From positions 1 to 13,762 of the forward strand of contig CAKQHU010000019.1 in NCBI GenBank assembly GCA_934234275.1: 13,762 bases of DNA. The letters are read 5' to 3'. The notes under the pieces are model-generated. The model had not been told where the DNA came from. It worked only from the letters and a program-made list of their open reading frames with translations, and made no database searches. The position numbers were made by a program, and so were the translations under genes. Shown in pieces: positions 1 through 5,247 of the stretch; within the stretch, counting starts at the first letter, position 1, and each line of letters starts with the position of its first letter. The DNA is from an uncultured Phascolarctobacterium sp. (GTDB lineage Bacteria; Bacillota; Negativicutes; Acidaminococcales; Acidaminococcaceae).

Positions 1-150
1 ATTACTATCCGCAACTGCCGCATTGCAGCAGGCGCCGGCTTTATCGTAGTTCTGACCGGTGATGTTATGACTATGCCAGGTCTGCCTAAGGTTCCGGCAG
101 CAGAGAAAATTGATGTTTCGGATGATGGTGTGATTAGTGGGTTATTCTAA
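1..150 (+). CDS. fhs: Formate--tetrahydrofolate ligase, C-terminal end (partial)
   Basis: The first 49 codons are open in frame 1 and end at a TAA. They read as the C-terminus of formate-THF ligase, with the typical tail [20 protein letters not shown] followed by VPAAEKIDV and a final GLF. The enzyme joins formate to tetrahydrofolate using ATP to give 10-formyl-THF in the cytoplasm; it is common in anaerobes. The start and most of the gene lie outside the window. folD follows 64 bp downstream on the same strand, so the two probably form one one-carbon unit. Confidence 0.93.
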   Translation: MTIRNCRIAAGAGFIVVLTGDVMTMPGLPKVPAAEKIDVSDDGVISGLF

Positions 151-214
151 GAAGGCCGTCGGATAAAACGCCATCTATAATAAATTATCTGTTTTGTTTT
201 GAGGTGAATTTACT

Positions 215-1045
215 ATGGAAACTGTTTTAATGAGGGGTAAGCCTGTTGCTGATGTTTACCGTGAGGCTATTGCCAAAAAGATTGCTGTTGCTAAGCAGCA
301 CGACCTGGTAGTAACCCTGGCTATTTTAGTTGTGGGTGATGATCCTGCATCTCACGTATATAAGGACAGGCTGGTCAAATTGATTGAAAGCCTGGGCGGT
401 GCAGCCAAGGTTATCACCTGCCCTGCTGATACTCCCGAGGAGGAGGTTATCAGCATCATCAAAAAGCTGAACCGTAACCGTTATGTCTCCGGTATTATGC
501 CGATGATGCCGATGCCGAAGCATATCAACAGCGATAACGTAGGAGCAGCAGTTTCCCCGAACAAGGACGTGGACTGCCTGAATCCGCAGAATATCGGTGA
601 TGTGTTCATGGGACGCAGCCGTTTTGCTGCCTGCACGCCGCGTGCCTGCATGGCAACTTTGGCGCACTATGGCATTGAGCTGGAGGGCAAGAACGTTGTT
701 GTTATCGGCCGCAGTAATGTTGTAGGCAAGCCGGTGAGCGTGCTGCTGCTGCAGAAAAATGCTACGGTTACCATTTGTCATTCGCGTACACGCAACCTGC
801 CGGAGATTTTAAAGCAGGCGGATGTTATTGTCGCTGCAGTGGGCAAGGCCTGCTTTGTGAAGCCGGAAATGGTTAAGGAAGGCGTTGTAATTGTGGACGT
901 AGGCATCAACGCTGTTGACGGCAAGCTGGTGGGCGACGTTGACCCTGCAGTTGCCGAAAAGGCGAGCGCCTTTACGCCTGTGCCCGGCGGTATCGGTGTT
1001 GTCAGCAATATGATGGTAATGGAGTGCCTGACACGTCATATCTGA
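215..1045 (+). CDS. folD: FolD-type methylene-THF dehydrogenase/cyclohydrolase, divergent active site
   Basis: This 276-residue protein has the FolD fold: the substrate segment DPASHVY (residues 43-49), KDVD (117-120), CTPRA, the NADP-binding GRSNVVGKP loop and the C-terminal PVPGGIG. In the family it interconverts methylene-, methenyl- and 10-formyl-THF. The start is set by GAGGTG at 201-206. Three usually invariant positions are changed. Aligned by hand to E. coli FolD, the catalytic Lys54 is Leu53 here (Tyr50 is kept as Tyr49), Gln98 of the QLPLP motif is Met97 (the motif reads MMPMP), and Gly122 is Cys121. The Lys and Gln are linked to cyclohydrolase chemistry in characterised enzymes, so this may be a dehydrogenase-leaning or specialised form; that is inference. 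A TATAAT at 176-181 has no convincing -35, so transcription probably continues from the ligase gene. Confidence 0.9.
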   Translation: METVLMRGKPVADVYREAIAKKIAVAKQHDLVVTLAILVVGDDPASHVYKDRLVKLIESLGGAAKVITCPADTPEEEVISIIKKLNRNRYVSGIMPMMPMPKHINSDNVGAAVSPNKDVDCLNPQNIGDVFMGRSRFAACTPRACMATLAHYGIELEGKNVVVIGRSNVVGKPVSVLLLQKNATVTICHSRTRNLPEILKQADVIVAAVGKACFVKPEMVKEGVVIVDVGINAVDGKLVGDVDPAVAEKASAFTPVPGGIGVVSNMMVMECLTRHI

Positions 1046-1081
1046 TTTTGCTGCAGGTAGAATGAATAAGTGGGGAGCTTT

Positions 1082-1510
1082 ATGAAATATTTATGGGTTT
1101 TTCTCACTGCCTGTCTTGTGGGCATTATCTATTATAATTCGTCGCTGCCCTTGAAGCAGTCTTCCGAGATTAGCGGCTGGTTTGCTGCACTGACACAGCT
1201 TTTGGCGCAGCATCTGGATATTCATCTGGCGGGTGATGTTGAGCATCACATCCGCAAAATGGCGCATTTCTGCGAATTTGCGCTGCTGGGACTGTTGCTG
1301 TGCCGCAGCTTCAGTGCCTGGGGCGTGCCTAAGCTTACGGCAACCGGTTATATTCTCTTTTTAGCGCTTTTGGTAGCTGTAATAGATGAATATATCCAAG
1401 CCTTTTCGCCGGGACGTGCCAGCAGAGTGAAGGACGTACTGCTGGATTTCAGCGGTGTCTTCTGCGCCTGGCTGGAATATCGCATCTGGGAATGGAGCGC
1501 ACGAAAATAA
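1082..1510 (+). CDS. VanZ-family small membrane protein
   Basis: A 142-residue protein with several hydrophobic segments: near the N-terminus, around LLGLLLC, and in the stretch YILFLALLVAVI. It carries VanZ-family signatures: an N-terminal NSSLP stretch, HHIRKMAHFCEFALLG, and the block DEYIQAFSPGRASRVKDVLLD. VanZ homologues are integral membrane proteins, one of which gives low-level teicoplanin resistance. Most genomic copies have no known role and context gives none here. I place the start at the ATG at 1082 because GGGGAG (1072-1077) sits just before it; an in-frame GTG at 1070 lies before that site. It follows folD by 36 bp and is closed by a terminator. Confidence 0.82.
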   Translation: MKYLWVFLTACLVGIIYYNSSLPLKQSSEISGWFAALTQLLAQHLDIHLAGDVEHHIRKMAHFCEFALLGLLLCRSFSAWGVPKLTATGYILFLALLVAVIDEYIQAFSPGRASRVKDVLLDFSGVFCAWLEYRIWEWSARK

Positions 1511-1523
1511 TTAAAAATTGCAG

Positions 1524-1564
1524 GCTGCAGCTTGGCGCCGACAGGCGTCCGGCTGCAGCTTTTT
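1524..1564 (+). terminator. Intrinsic terminator after the folD-vanZ unit
   Basis: GCTGCAGC at 1524-1531 pairs with GCTGCAGC at 1552-1559. An inner GGCGCC/GGCGTC helix sits around a GACA loop. A run of five T (1560-1564) follows directly. It lies 14 bp after the VanZ-like stop codon. Confidence 0.85.
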
Positions 1565-1629
1565 GCTGTTTCAGAGTATCGGTACAGAGAAAATAAATGC
1601 TTTTATCGGCATTTTGCCGCTTCTTCTGC

Positions 1630-1658
1630 TTGCACTCATCGTTATCCTGTGCTATAAT
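1630..1658 (+). promoter_or_regulatory. Promoter of bioB
   Basis: TTGCAC (1630-1635) and TATAAT (1653-1658) are 17 bp apart, with an extended -10 TGC just before the TATAAT. This is close to sigma-70 consensus. It leaves a leader of about 100 nt before the bioB start codon at 1765. Confidence 0.75.
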
Positions 1659-1662
1659 TTTG

Positions 1663-1700
1663 GTTAACAGATGGTGAACGTTAAAACGGTCAAGGTTAAC
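1663..1700 (+). promoter_or_regulatory. Candidate biotin operator (GTTAAC-like repeats)
   Basis: Directly downstream of the bioB -10 box there is GTTAAC at 1663-1668, GTGAAC at 1674-1679, GTTAAAAC at 1680-1687 and GTTAAC again at 1695-1700. The position over the transcription start fits a repressor site. BirA in Firmicutes binds paired GTTAAC-like half-sites. The spacing here does not match a single textbook BirA box, so this is a candidate only. Confidence 0.35.
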
Positions 1701-1764
1701 GTACCACTTATTTTTTTACAGTATAAGCCTACCGATTAAATAGGTTATAAAAGGAGAAGAGAAT

Positions 1765-2784
1765 ATGAACCCGCAAGCATTAGCACAAGAAATTATTGAT
1801 GGCAGAAGACTGACTCGTCAGGACGATTTAAAGGCATTTCTGACCTGCGATTTGCAGGCATTATGTGAGGGCGCAGATAAAATCCGCAAGCATTTTGTCG
1901 GTGAGCGCGTGGATTTGTGCTCCATTATCAACGGACGCAGCGGCCGCTGTCCGGAAAACTGCAAATTCTGTGCGCAGTCCGCACATAACCATACCGATTG
2001 CGAGGTTTACAGCTTTCTGCCGGAGGAGGATATCGTGAAGCTGGCACGCCTGAACCAAGAGGAGGGCGTACACCGCTTTTCCATTGTAACCGCCGGCAAG
2101 GCACTGACCGGCGAAGAATTCGACAAGGCTATTCATGCGTATGAAACTATGCATCGTGATTTGAAGATTGATTTGTGCGCTTCCATGGGCTTCCTTTCCC
2201 GTGAGCAGCTGCATCGTCTGCATGAGGCAGGTGTCACCAGCTATCATCATAATATCGAAACCTCTAAGCGCAACTTCCCCAATATCTGCACCACGCATAC
2301 CTATGATATGAAAATCAATACGCTGAAAATGGTTAAGGAGGAAGGCATGTGCGCCTGCTCCGGCGGTATTATCGGTATGGGCGAAACCTGGGAGGACCGT
2401 CTTGATATGGCTATCAGCCTTGCTGAGCTGGGCATTGATTCTATTCCGCTGAATGCGCTGATGCCGATTCTGGGTACGCCGCTGGAGCATCTGCCGCGTC
2501 TGAGCGAGGATGATATCCTGCGTACTGTGGCCTTCTTCCGTTACATCAATCCTTTGGCTAATATCCGCCTGGGTGCAGGCCGTGCGTTGCTGACTAATGA
2601 CGGTGAAACCGCCTTCAAGGCAGGTGCCTCCGCTACCATTACCGGCAATATGCTGACTACTGTGGCCTGCGCTACTATCCGCAGCGACAGAAAGATGCTG
2701 AACCATATGGGACGTGACATTAAGCCGGAATATATGACGGATGCGGAAGCTGCTGCTATTGATGCCAGAGCGGAACAGGTATAA
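1765..2784 (+). CDS. bioB: Biotin synthase (radical SAM)
   Basis: A 339-residue radical-SAM protein that inserts sulfur into dethiobiotin to make biotin. The 4Fe-4S/SAM motif CxxxCxxC is at Cys62, Cys66 and Cys69. Other family blocks are YHHNIETS (160-167), CSGGIIGMGET (198-208) and IRLGAGR (267-273). AAGGAG at 1751-1756 sets the start. Compared with E. coli BioB, the auxiliary-cluster ligand Cys97 is Ser106 (in RFSIVTAGK), while Cys138 and Cys198 match Cys128 and Cys188; extra cysteines are at 196 and 302. This resembles the anaerobe branch of BioB, reported to use a different auxiliary iron-sulfur cluster. No other bio genes are adjacent, so it is a stand-alone gene with its own promoter and possible biotin control. 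Confidence 0.95.
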   Translation: MNPQALAQEIIDGRRLTRQDDLKAFLTCDLQALCEGADKIRKHFVGERVDLCSIINGRSGRCPENCKFCAQSAHNHTDCEVYSFLPEEDIVKLARLNQEEGVHRFSIVTAGKALTGEEFDKAIHAYETMHRDLKIDLCASMGFLSREQLHRLHEAGVTSYHHNIETSKRNFPNICTTHTYDMKINTLKMVKEEGMCACSGGIIGMGETWEDRLDMAISLAELGIDSIPLNALMPILGTPLEHLPRLSEDDILRTVAFFRYINPLANIRLGAGRALLTNDGETAFKAGASATITGNMLTTVACATIRSDRKMLNHMGRDIKPEYMTDAEAAAIDARAEQV

Positions 2785-2792
2785 TTGTATAG

Positions 2793-2846
2793 TGAAATAA
2801 ATTCAGCTGTCTGCGGAGGGATGAGGTCCTTTCGCAGGCAGCTTTT
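2793..2846 (+). terminator. Terminator T1 / left direct repeat of the islet
   Basis: GCTGTCTGCG (2806-2815) pairs with CGCAGGCAGC (2833-2842), followed by TTTT. It terminates bioB. The whole stretch 2793-2846 repeats at 8466-8519 with, by eye, one difference (T at 2810, C in the other copy), and a shorter relative is at 4759-4799. See the islet finding. Confidence 0.85.
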
Positions 2847-2861
2847 AGTTTTCTTGATTGG

Positions 2862-2870
2862 GTGGTGCAG
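2862..2870 (+). repeat. 9-bp GTGGTGCAG motif upstream of promoter P1
   Basis: GTGGTGCAG lies 18 bp upstream of the P1 -35 box. The same 9-mer lies 15 bp upstream of P2 (5058-5066), where it is the last of three tandem units. It could be a regulator-binding site. Single short motif, so confidence is limited. Confidence 0.4.
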
Positions 2871-2888
2871 CGGGAAGTGAAATTTCAT

Positions 2889-2917
2889 TTTACGTAAAGA
2901 TTCTTGTATGCTATACT
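2889..2917 (+). promoter_or_regulatory. Promoter P1 of cassette 1
   Basis: TTTACG (2889-2894) and TATACT (2912-2917) are 17 bp apart with an extended -10 TGC. The P2 promoter at 5082-5110 has the same -35, -10, spacing and TGn. The predicted start of transcription is near 2924, which makes the structured leader the first RNA segment. Confidence 0.8.
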
Positions 2918-2923
2918 AATAGC

Positions 2924-3010
2924 AGTTGCATGGGTAGCTCCGCGATAAGGAGAGGTCATGCCTGACTGTGAGAGTCAGTGGCATCTGTCGAGCTTGACAG
3001 GTGCTTTTTT
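2924..3010 (+). ncRNA. Structured leader RNA L1 with intrinsic terminator
   Basis: Four helices can be drawn: GCATG 2928-2932 with CATGC 2957-2961; nested CTCC 2938-2941 with GGAG 2949-2952 (7-nt loop); CTGACT 2962-2967 with AGTCAG 2973-2978 (5-nt loop); and GCATCTGTC 2981-2989 with GACAGGTGC 2996-3004, then six T (3005-3010), a good intrinsic terminator. A second copy precedes the restriction gene at 5117-5203 and its differences keep the pairing. The hairpin ends 21 bp before the antitoxin start, so default transcription should stop before the gene. A separate small RNA is the alternative. I do not recognise it as a known riboswitch. Confidence 0.75.
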
Positions 3011-3032
3011 ATTTATGTGGAGGTGCAATTAA
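2958..3032 (+). CDS. Putative leader peptide in L1 (24 aa)
   Basis: An ATG at 2958 opens a 24-codon frame starting MPDCESQWHLSSL. A Shine-Dalgarno-like GGAGAGG (2949-2955) precedes it. In the drawn fold the GGAG is in one helix and the ATG in another, so initiation would need the RNA to open. The frame runs through the terminator hairpin, and its TAA stop (3030-3032) overlaps the antitoxin ATG (3032-3034). A cognate frame exists in L2. Translation is inferred. The changes between copies alter residues but keep pairing, so RNA structure may be the selected trait. Confidence 0.4.
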   Translation: MPDCESQWHLSSLTGAFLFMWRCN

Positions 3033-3184
3033 TGAGAGAAGAATATGATTTTAATAATGCCAGAAAAAATCCTTTTGCGAAAAAGAAAAAGCAAATAACA
3101 ATTAATGTTGATGCGTCTACAATAGAATATTTTAACCTAATCCGCCAAAAGTCTTCCACCTCTAAGGTGGTGGATGAAGGCGGG

Positions 3185-3416
3185 TCTGGCGAATTTACGT
3201 AAGTAATTGAGGCAGACAATTGCTCCGTATACAGAGATGTCGAAATTCATCAACGCTTACAAAAGTGCCAGTTCTAGGCTAATCAAAAAAGATTTTTCAG
3301 AAGTTAGGCGTAATTTGTGGAAGGAAATGTTTTGGTCAAGAAGCTATTGCTTGCTGACGACAGGCGGTGCTCCTATTGAGACAATTCGTAAATACATAGA
3401 AAATCAAGACAGGTGA
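3185..3416 (+). pseudogene. tnpA: IS200/IS605 TnpA (Y1 transposase), 5'-truncated
   Basis: The frame ending at 3416 encodes the C-terminal half of an IS200/IS605 Y1 transposase: KFINAYKSASSRLIKKDF, the FWSRSY block, then IRKYIENQ, whose Tyr is at the position of the family nucleophile. The N-terminal half with the HUH metal site is absent; only about 60-70 of some 140 residues remain. Upstream there is left-end sequence rather than coding sequence, so an internal deletion is likely. An ATG at 3207 could still start a 69-residue fragment. Its TGA overlaps the tnpB GTG (GTGA at 3413-3416), the usual coupling. Confidence 0.75.
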
Positions 3417-4531
3417 TTATAGTGAATAAGGCATACCGATACAGGCTCTACCCGACAATTGAACAGAAGATTATGTTTGCCAAGACTTTCGGCTGTGCCA
3501 GATTCATCTATAACAAGATGCTTGGAGATCGTCTTGATTACTATAAGGAAACAGGCGAGAGGCTGAACAATACACCTGCACAGTACAAGAAAGAATTTCC
3601 TTGGCTGAAAGAGGTTGACAGCCTTGCTCTCGCCAATGCCCAAATAAACCTGAACAAGGCGTATAACAACTTTTGGAGCAATAGGAAGCATTTTGGCAAG
3701 CCACGCTTCAAGTCGAAGAAGACGGGTCATGATTCATATTCTACGAACAACCAACATGGATCTGTAAGAATCGAGGGAAACAAAGTCAAGCTGCCTAAAA
3801 TAGGCTGGGTAAAGCTGTGTCTGCATCGTCCATTGATGGAGAATAGCACCATAAAGACTGTAACCATAAGCAAAACACCGTCAGGAAAATACTATATCAG
3901 CATTTTGGTGGAGTATGAAAACCAAATACTTCCCATCATACCGAAGAATTTTCTTGGATTGGATTTTGCTATGCACGGGCTGTATGTTGCTTCCGATGAG
4001 GACAATGCCGATTATCCAAATTTCTTACGGAAAGCCGAAAAGAAATTGGTCAAGGCACAAAGAAAACTCTCCAAGAGACAAAAAGGGAGCCGTAACAGGA
4101 ATAAACAAAGACTGCGTGTGGCTGTACTCCATGAGAAAATTGCTAATCAACGCCGTGATTTTCTGCATAAGAAAGCTCGTTATCTTGCAGACCGCTATGA
4201 TGCGATTGGCATAGAGGACATTAGTGTAAAGGCCATGGCGAAGCGAAAGAAGGGTGGCAAGTTCAGCTTTGGTAAATCCATATCCGACAATGGCTGGAGC
4301 ATGTTCACAAGTATGCTGGAATACAAACTTGCATGGCAGGGTAAGCAACTTATCAAGATAGACAAATGGCATCCAAGCAGTCAGCTATGCCATGTCTGTG
4401 GCTACCAGAACAATGACACCAAAGACTTATCTGTACGGGAATGGGATTGCCCTAAGTGTGGCAGTCATCATAACCGTGACAAGAACGCTGCAATAAATAT
4501 TAGAGAAGAAGCTAGGCGAATATCTGCCTAG
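3413..4531 (+). CDS. tnpB: TnpB RNA-guided nuclease (IS605 OrfB)
   Basis: A 372-residue protein from a GTG overlapping the tnpA stop; another GTG at 3422 is possible. The N-terminal region (YRYRLYPTIEQ...FNxK-type helices) is followed by an RuvC-like nuclease: Asp184 in LGLDFAMHGLYV, Glu268 in AIGIEDISVKAM and Asp356 in HNRDKNAA. A zinc ribbon sits between the last two (Cys326, Cys329, Cys346, Cys349). All expected catalytic and zinc residues are present and the length is normal, so the protein may be active. TnpB proteins use an RNA from the element's right end to cut DNA beside a short motif, which helps retain the element. Here it outlives its transposase. Confidence 0.93.
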   Translation: MIIVNKAYRYRLYPTIEQKIMFAKTFGCARFIYNKMLGDRLDYYKETGERLNNTPAQYKKEFPWLKEVDSLALANAQINLNKAYNNFWSNRKHFGKPRFKSKKTGHDSYSTNNQHGSVRIEGNKVKLPKIGWVKLCLHRPLMENSTIKTVTISKTPSGKYYISILVEYENQILPIIPKNFLGLDFAMHGLYVASDEDNADYPNFLRKAEKKLVKAQRKLSKRQKGSRNRNKQRLRVAVLHEKIANQRRDFLHKKARYLADRYDAIGIEDISVKAMAKRKKGGKFSFGKSISDNGWSMFTSMLEYKLAWQGKQLIKIDKWHPSSQLCHVCGYQNNDTKDLSVREWDCPKCGSHHNRDKNAAINIREEARRISA

Positions 4532-4671
4532 TGTAACTCATAAAGTACCGTGGGTCGCACGGGAATCTACGCCTGTGGAGAGAGTGTAAGTCGCCATAAT
4601 TCTTCGGAGTTAGTGGTGCTGTTCTCGCTGAAGCAGGAAGCTTCCGCCTCTATAGGCGGGGGTACGTTCAC
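4532..4671 (+). ncRNA. Candidate TnpB guide (omega/reRNA) scaffold
   Basis: The 140 bp between tnpB and the right end hold compact hairpins: CCGTG 4548-4552 with CACGG 4558-4562; CCATAATTC 4594-4602 with GAGTTAGTGG 4607-4616 around a TTCG tetraloop (one bulge); and the right-end hairpin 4644-4659. TnpB guide RNAs in this family come from this position, often overlap the 3' end of tnpB, and end at the element boundary. The guide would then start at about 4672, inside the antitoxin remnant. Inferred from position and folding, not from a family match. Confidence 0.55.
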
Positions 4672-4758
4672 CTGATTGCGCTGAGAATCGTAAGGATTTG
4701 GAGCTTTCGTGGAATTAAAAAATATCACAAGCATCTTTATACATCAATATCTCAACAG

Positions 4759-4799
4759 CTGCCTGCGGAGGGACGAGGTCCTTTTGCAGGCAGTTTTTT
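4759..4799 (+). terminator. Terminator T2, internal copy of the islet repeat
   Basis: CTGCCTGC (4759-4766) pairs with GCAGGCAG (4786-4793), followed by six T (4794-4799). The interior GGAGGGACGAGGTCC matches T1 and T3 except for one base. It closes cassette 1, 40 bp after the antitoxin stop. Confidence 0.85.
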
Positions 4800-4831
4800 G
4801 TATGCTGCTTTAACGGTGCGTTTTGTACCGG

Positions 4832-5066
4832 TTGCACCACTTGCACCAGTTGAACCACTTTTTTCAGCGTTTTTGACGAAAAATCAGTGGCTCGTAAATT
4901 TTAATATAATATAAATAAAAAAAGCCTTATTTTAGCTGTAAATGGCATAAAATAAAGCTTTAGAACCCTTACGAAGACTTTACTTACAGGGATATATATT
5001 AGGGATTGTGGCGCAGTTTTTACGTTTGCACCAAAAGTAGTGGTGCAAGTGGTTCAAGTGGTGCAG
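4832..5066. repeat. Two facing arrays of 9-bp repeats (TTGCACCAC type)
   Basis: Left array: TTGCACCAC 4832-4840, TTGCACCAG 4841-4849, TTGAACCAC 4850-4858. Right array, opposite orientation: GTGGTGCAA 5040-5048, GTGGTTCAA 5049-5057, GTGGTGCAG 5058-5066. More single units are TTGCACCAA (5026-5034) and the variant GTGGCGCAG (5008-5016). The 181 bp between the arrays are AT-rich and hold no credible gene. They contain a long hairpin (4921-4934 with 4948-4961, one mismatch) after an A-run. This may be a regulator-binding array for P2 or a small non-coding element. Confidence 0.6.
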
Positions 5067-5081
5067 AGAGTGAAGTTTAAA

Positions 5082-5110
5082 TTTACGTAATGGTCTTTGT
5101 ATGTTATACT
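5082..5110 (+). promoter_or_regulatory. Promoter P2 of the restriction-modification cassette
   Basis: TTTACG (5082-5087) and TATACT (5105-5110) are 17 bp apart with an extended -10 TGT. Boxes and spacing are the same as P1. The 9-bp repeat array ends 15 bp upstream of the -35 box. Confidence 0.8.
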
Positions 5111-5116
5111 AATAGC

Positions 5117-5203
5117 AGTTGCATGGTAGCTCTATTTTTAAGAGAGGTCATGCCTGACTGTGGGAGTCAGTGGCATCTGTCGAGCTTGGCAGATGCCTTT
5201 TTT
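5117..5203 (+). ncRNA. Structured leader RNA L2 with intrinsic terminator
   Basis: Second copy of the leader. Helices: GCATG 5121-5125/CATGC 5149-5153; CTCT 5130-5133/AGAG 5141-5144 with a 7-nt loop; CTGACT 5154-5159/AGTCAG 5165-5170; and GGCATCTGTC 5172-5181/GGCAGATGCC 5188-5197, then six T. Against L1, the second helix shows a C-G to U-A exchange with loop length kept. The terminator arm shows two changes that swap U-A and U-G pairs. This is evidence for a selected fold. It lies directly upstream of the restriction gene. Confidence 0.75.
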
Positions 5204-5215
5204 ATTAAAGGATGA
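5150..5215 (+). CDS. Putative leader peptide in L2 (21 aa)
   Basis: The ATG at 5150 opens a 21-codon frame beginning MPDCGSQWHLSSL, close to the L1 peptide. A purine-rich AGAGAGG lies before it. It reads through the terminator helix and its TGA (5213-5215) overlaps the ATG at 5212 that opens the restriction frame (ATGA). Same caveats as for L1: translation is not proven. Confidence 0.4.
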   Translation: MPDCGSQWHLSSLADAFFIKG

Positions 5216-5247
5216 TTAATTACCTAGATTATTATGAGGTGATGGGT

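Larger units (their letters stand above)
3137..4671 (+). mobile_element. IS200/IS605-type element (tnpA remnant + tnpB)
   Basis: Subterminal palindromes typical of this family are present: a left-end hairpin CCACCT-CTA-AGGTGG at 3156-3170 inside an outer stem ATCCGCC (3140-3146)/GGCGGGT (about 3179-3185), and a right-end hairpin CCGCCT-CTAT-AGGCGG at 4644-4659. The two hairpins share the context CTTCC-CCTCTA. The right end probably stops at TTCAC (4667-4671), where the interrupted antitoxin resumes. The left end lies between about 3134 and 3140, next to TTTTAAC. No target duplication is expected for this family. The tnpA is 5'-truncated, so the element probably cannot move by itself. Confidence 0.8.
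3032..4718 (+). pseudogene. CopG/BrnA-like antitoxin gene interrupted by an IS200/IS605 element
   Basis: An excellent GGAGGTG (3019-3025) precedes the ATG at 3032. The first 34 residues, MREEYDF then KNPFAKKKKQITINVD and TIEYF, match the N-terminus of a small CopG-like/BrnA-type antitoxin family with a ribbon-helix-helix strand. The frame then enters IS sequence at about 3134-3140. The C-terminus reappears beyond the IS at 4674-4718 as DCAENRKDLELSWN and a stop. About 20 central residues expected between the two parts (the GIPYQ...INLYL region in relatives I recall) are missing, so the insertion came with, or was followed by, a deletion. No toxin partner is visible. Family placement is from memory of similar proteins. 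Confidence 0.7.

Noticed and set aside
1861..2706. 281-codon minus-strand frame opposite bioB
   Set aside because: Antisense shadow of a clearly recognised gene; composition is not protein-like and there is no ribosome site.
2924..2978. tRNA-like gene in the leader (GGGTAGCTC resembles a D-arm)
   Set aside because: No acceptor stem pairs across a tRNA length, there is no T-arm TTCGA and no anticodon arm; the four-helix fold with terminator explains it better.
2978..3202. GTG start at 2978 for the antitoxin frame
   Set aside because: It lies inside the leader terminator helix and has no ribosome site. The ATG at 3032 has an excellent GGAGGTG and begins the family's usual N-terminus.
3032..4718. 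Complete toxin-antitoxin pair in cassette 1
   Set aside because: Only the broken antitoxin-like gene is visible; no toxin frame lies before or after it.
4832..5066. CRISPR-like array
   Set aside because: The units are only 9 bp, are tandem without spacers, and occur in both orientations. No cas genes are nearby.
5117..5203. Known riboswitch class such as fluoride, preQ1 or T-box
   Set aside because: I could not find the core motifs of those classes in either leader copy, and the downstream genes do not fit their usual regulons.
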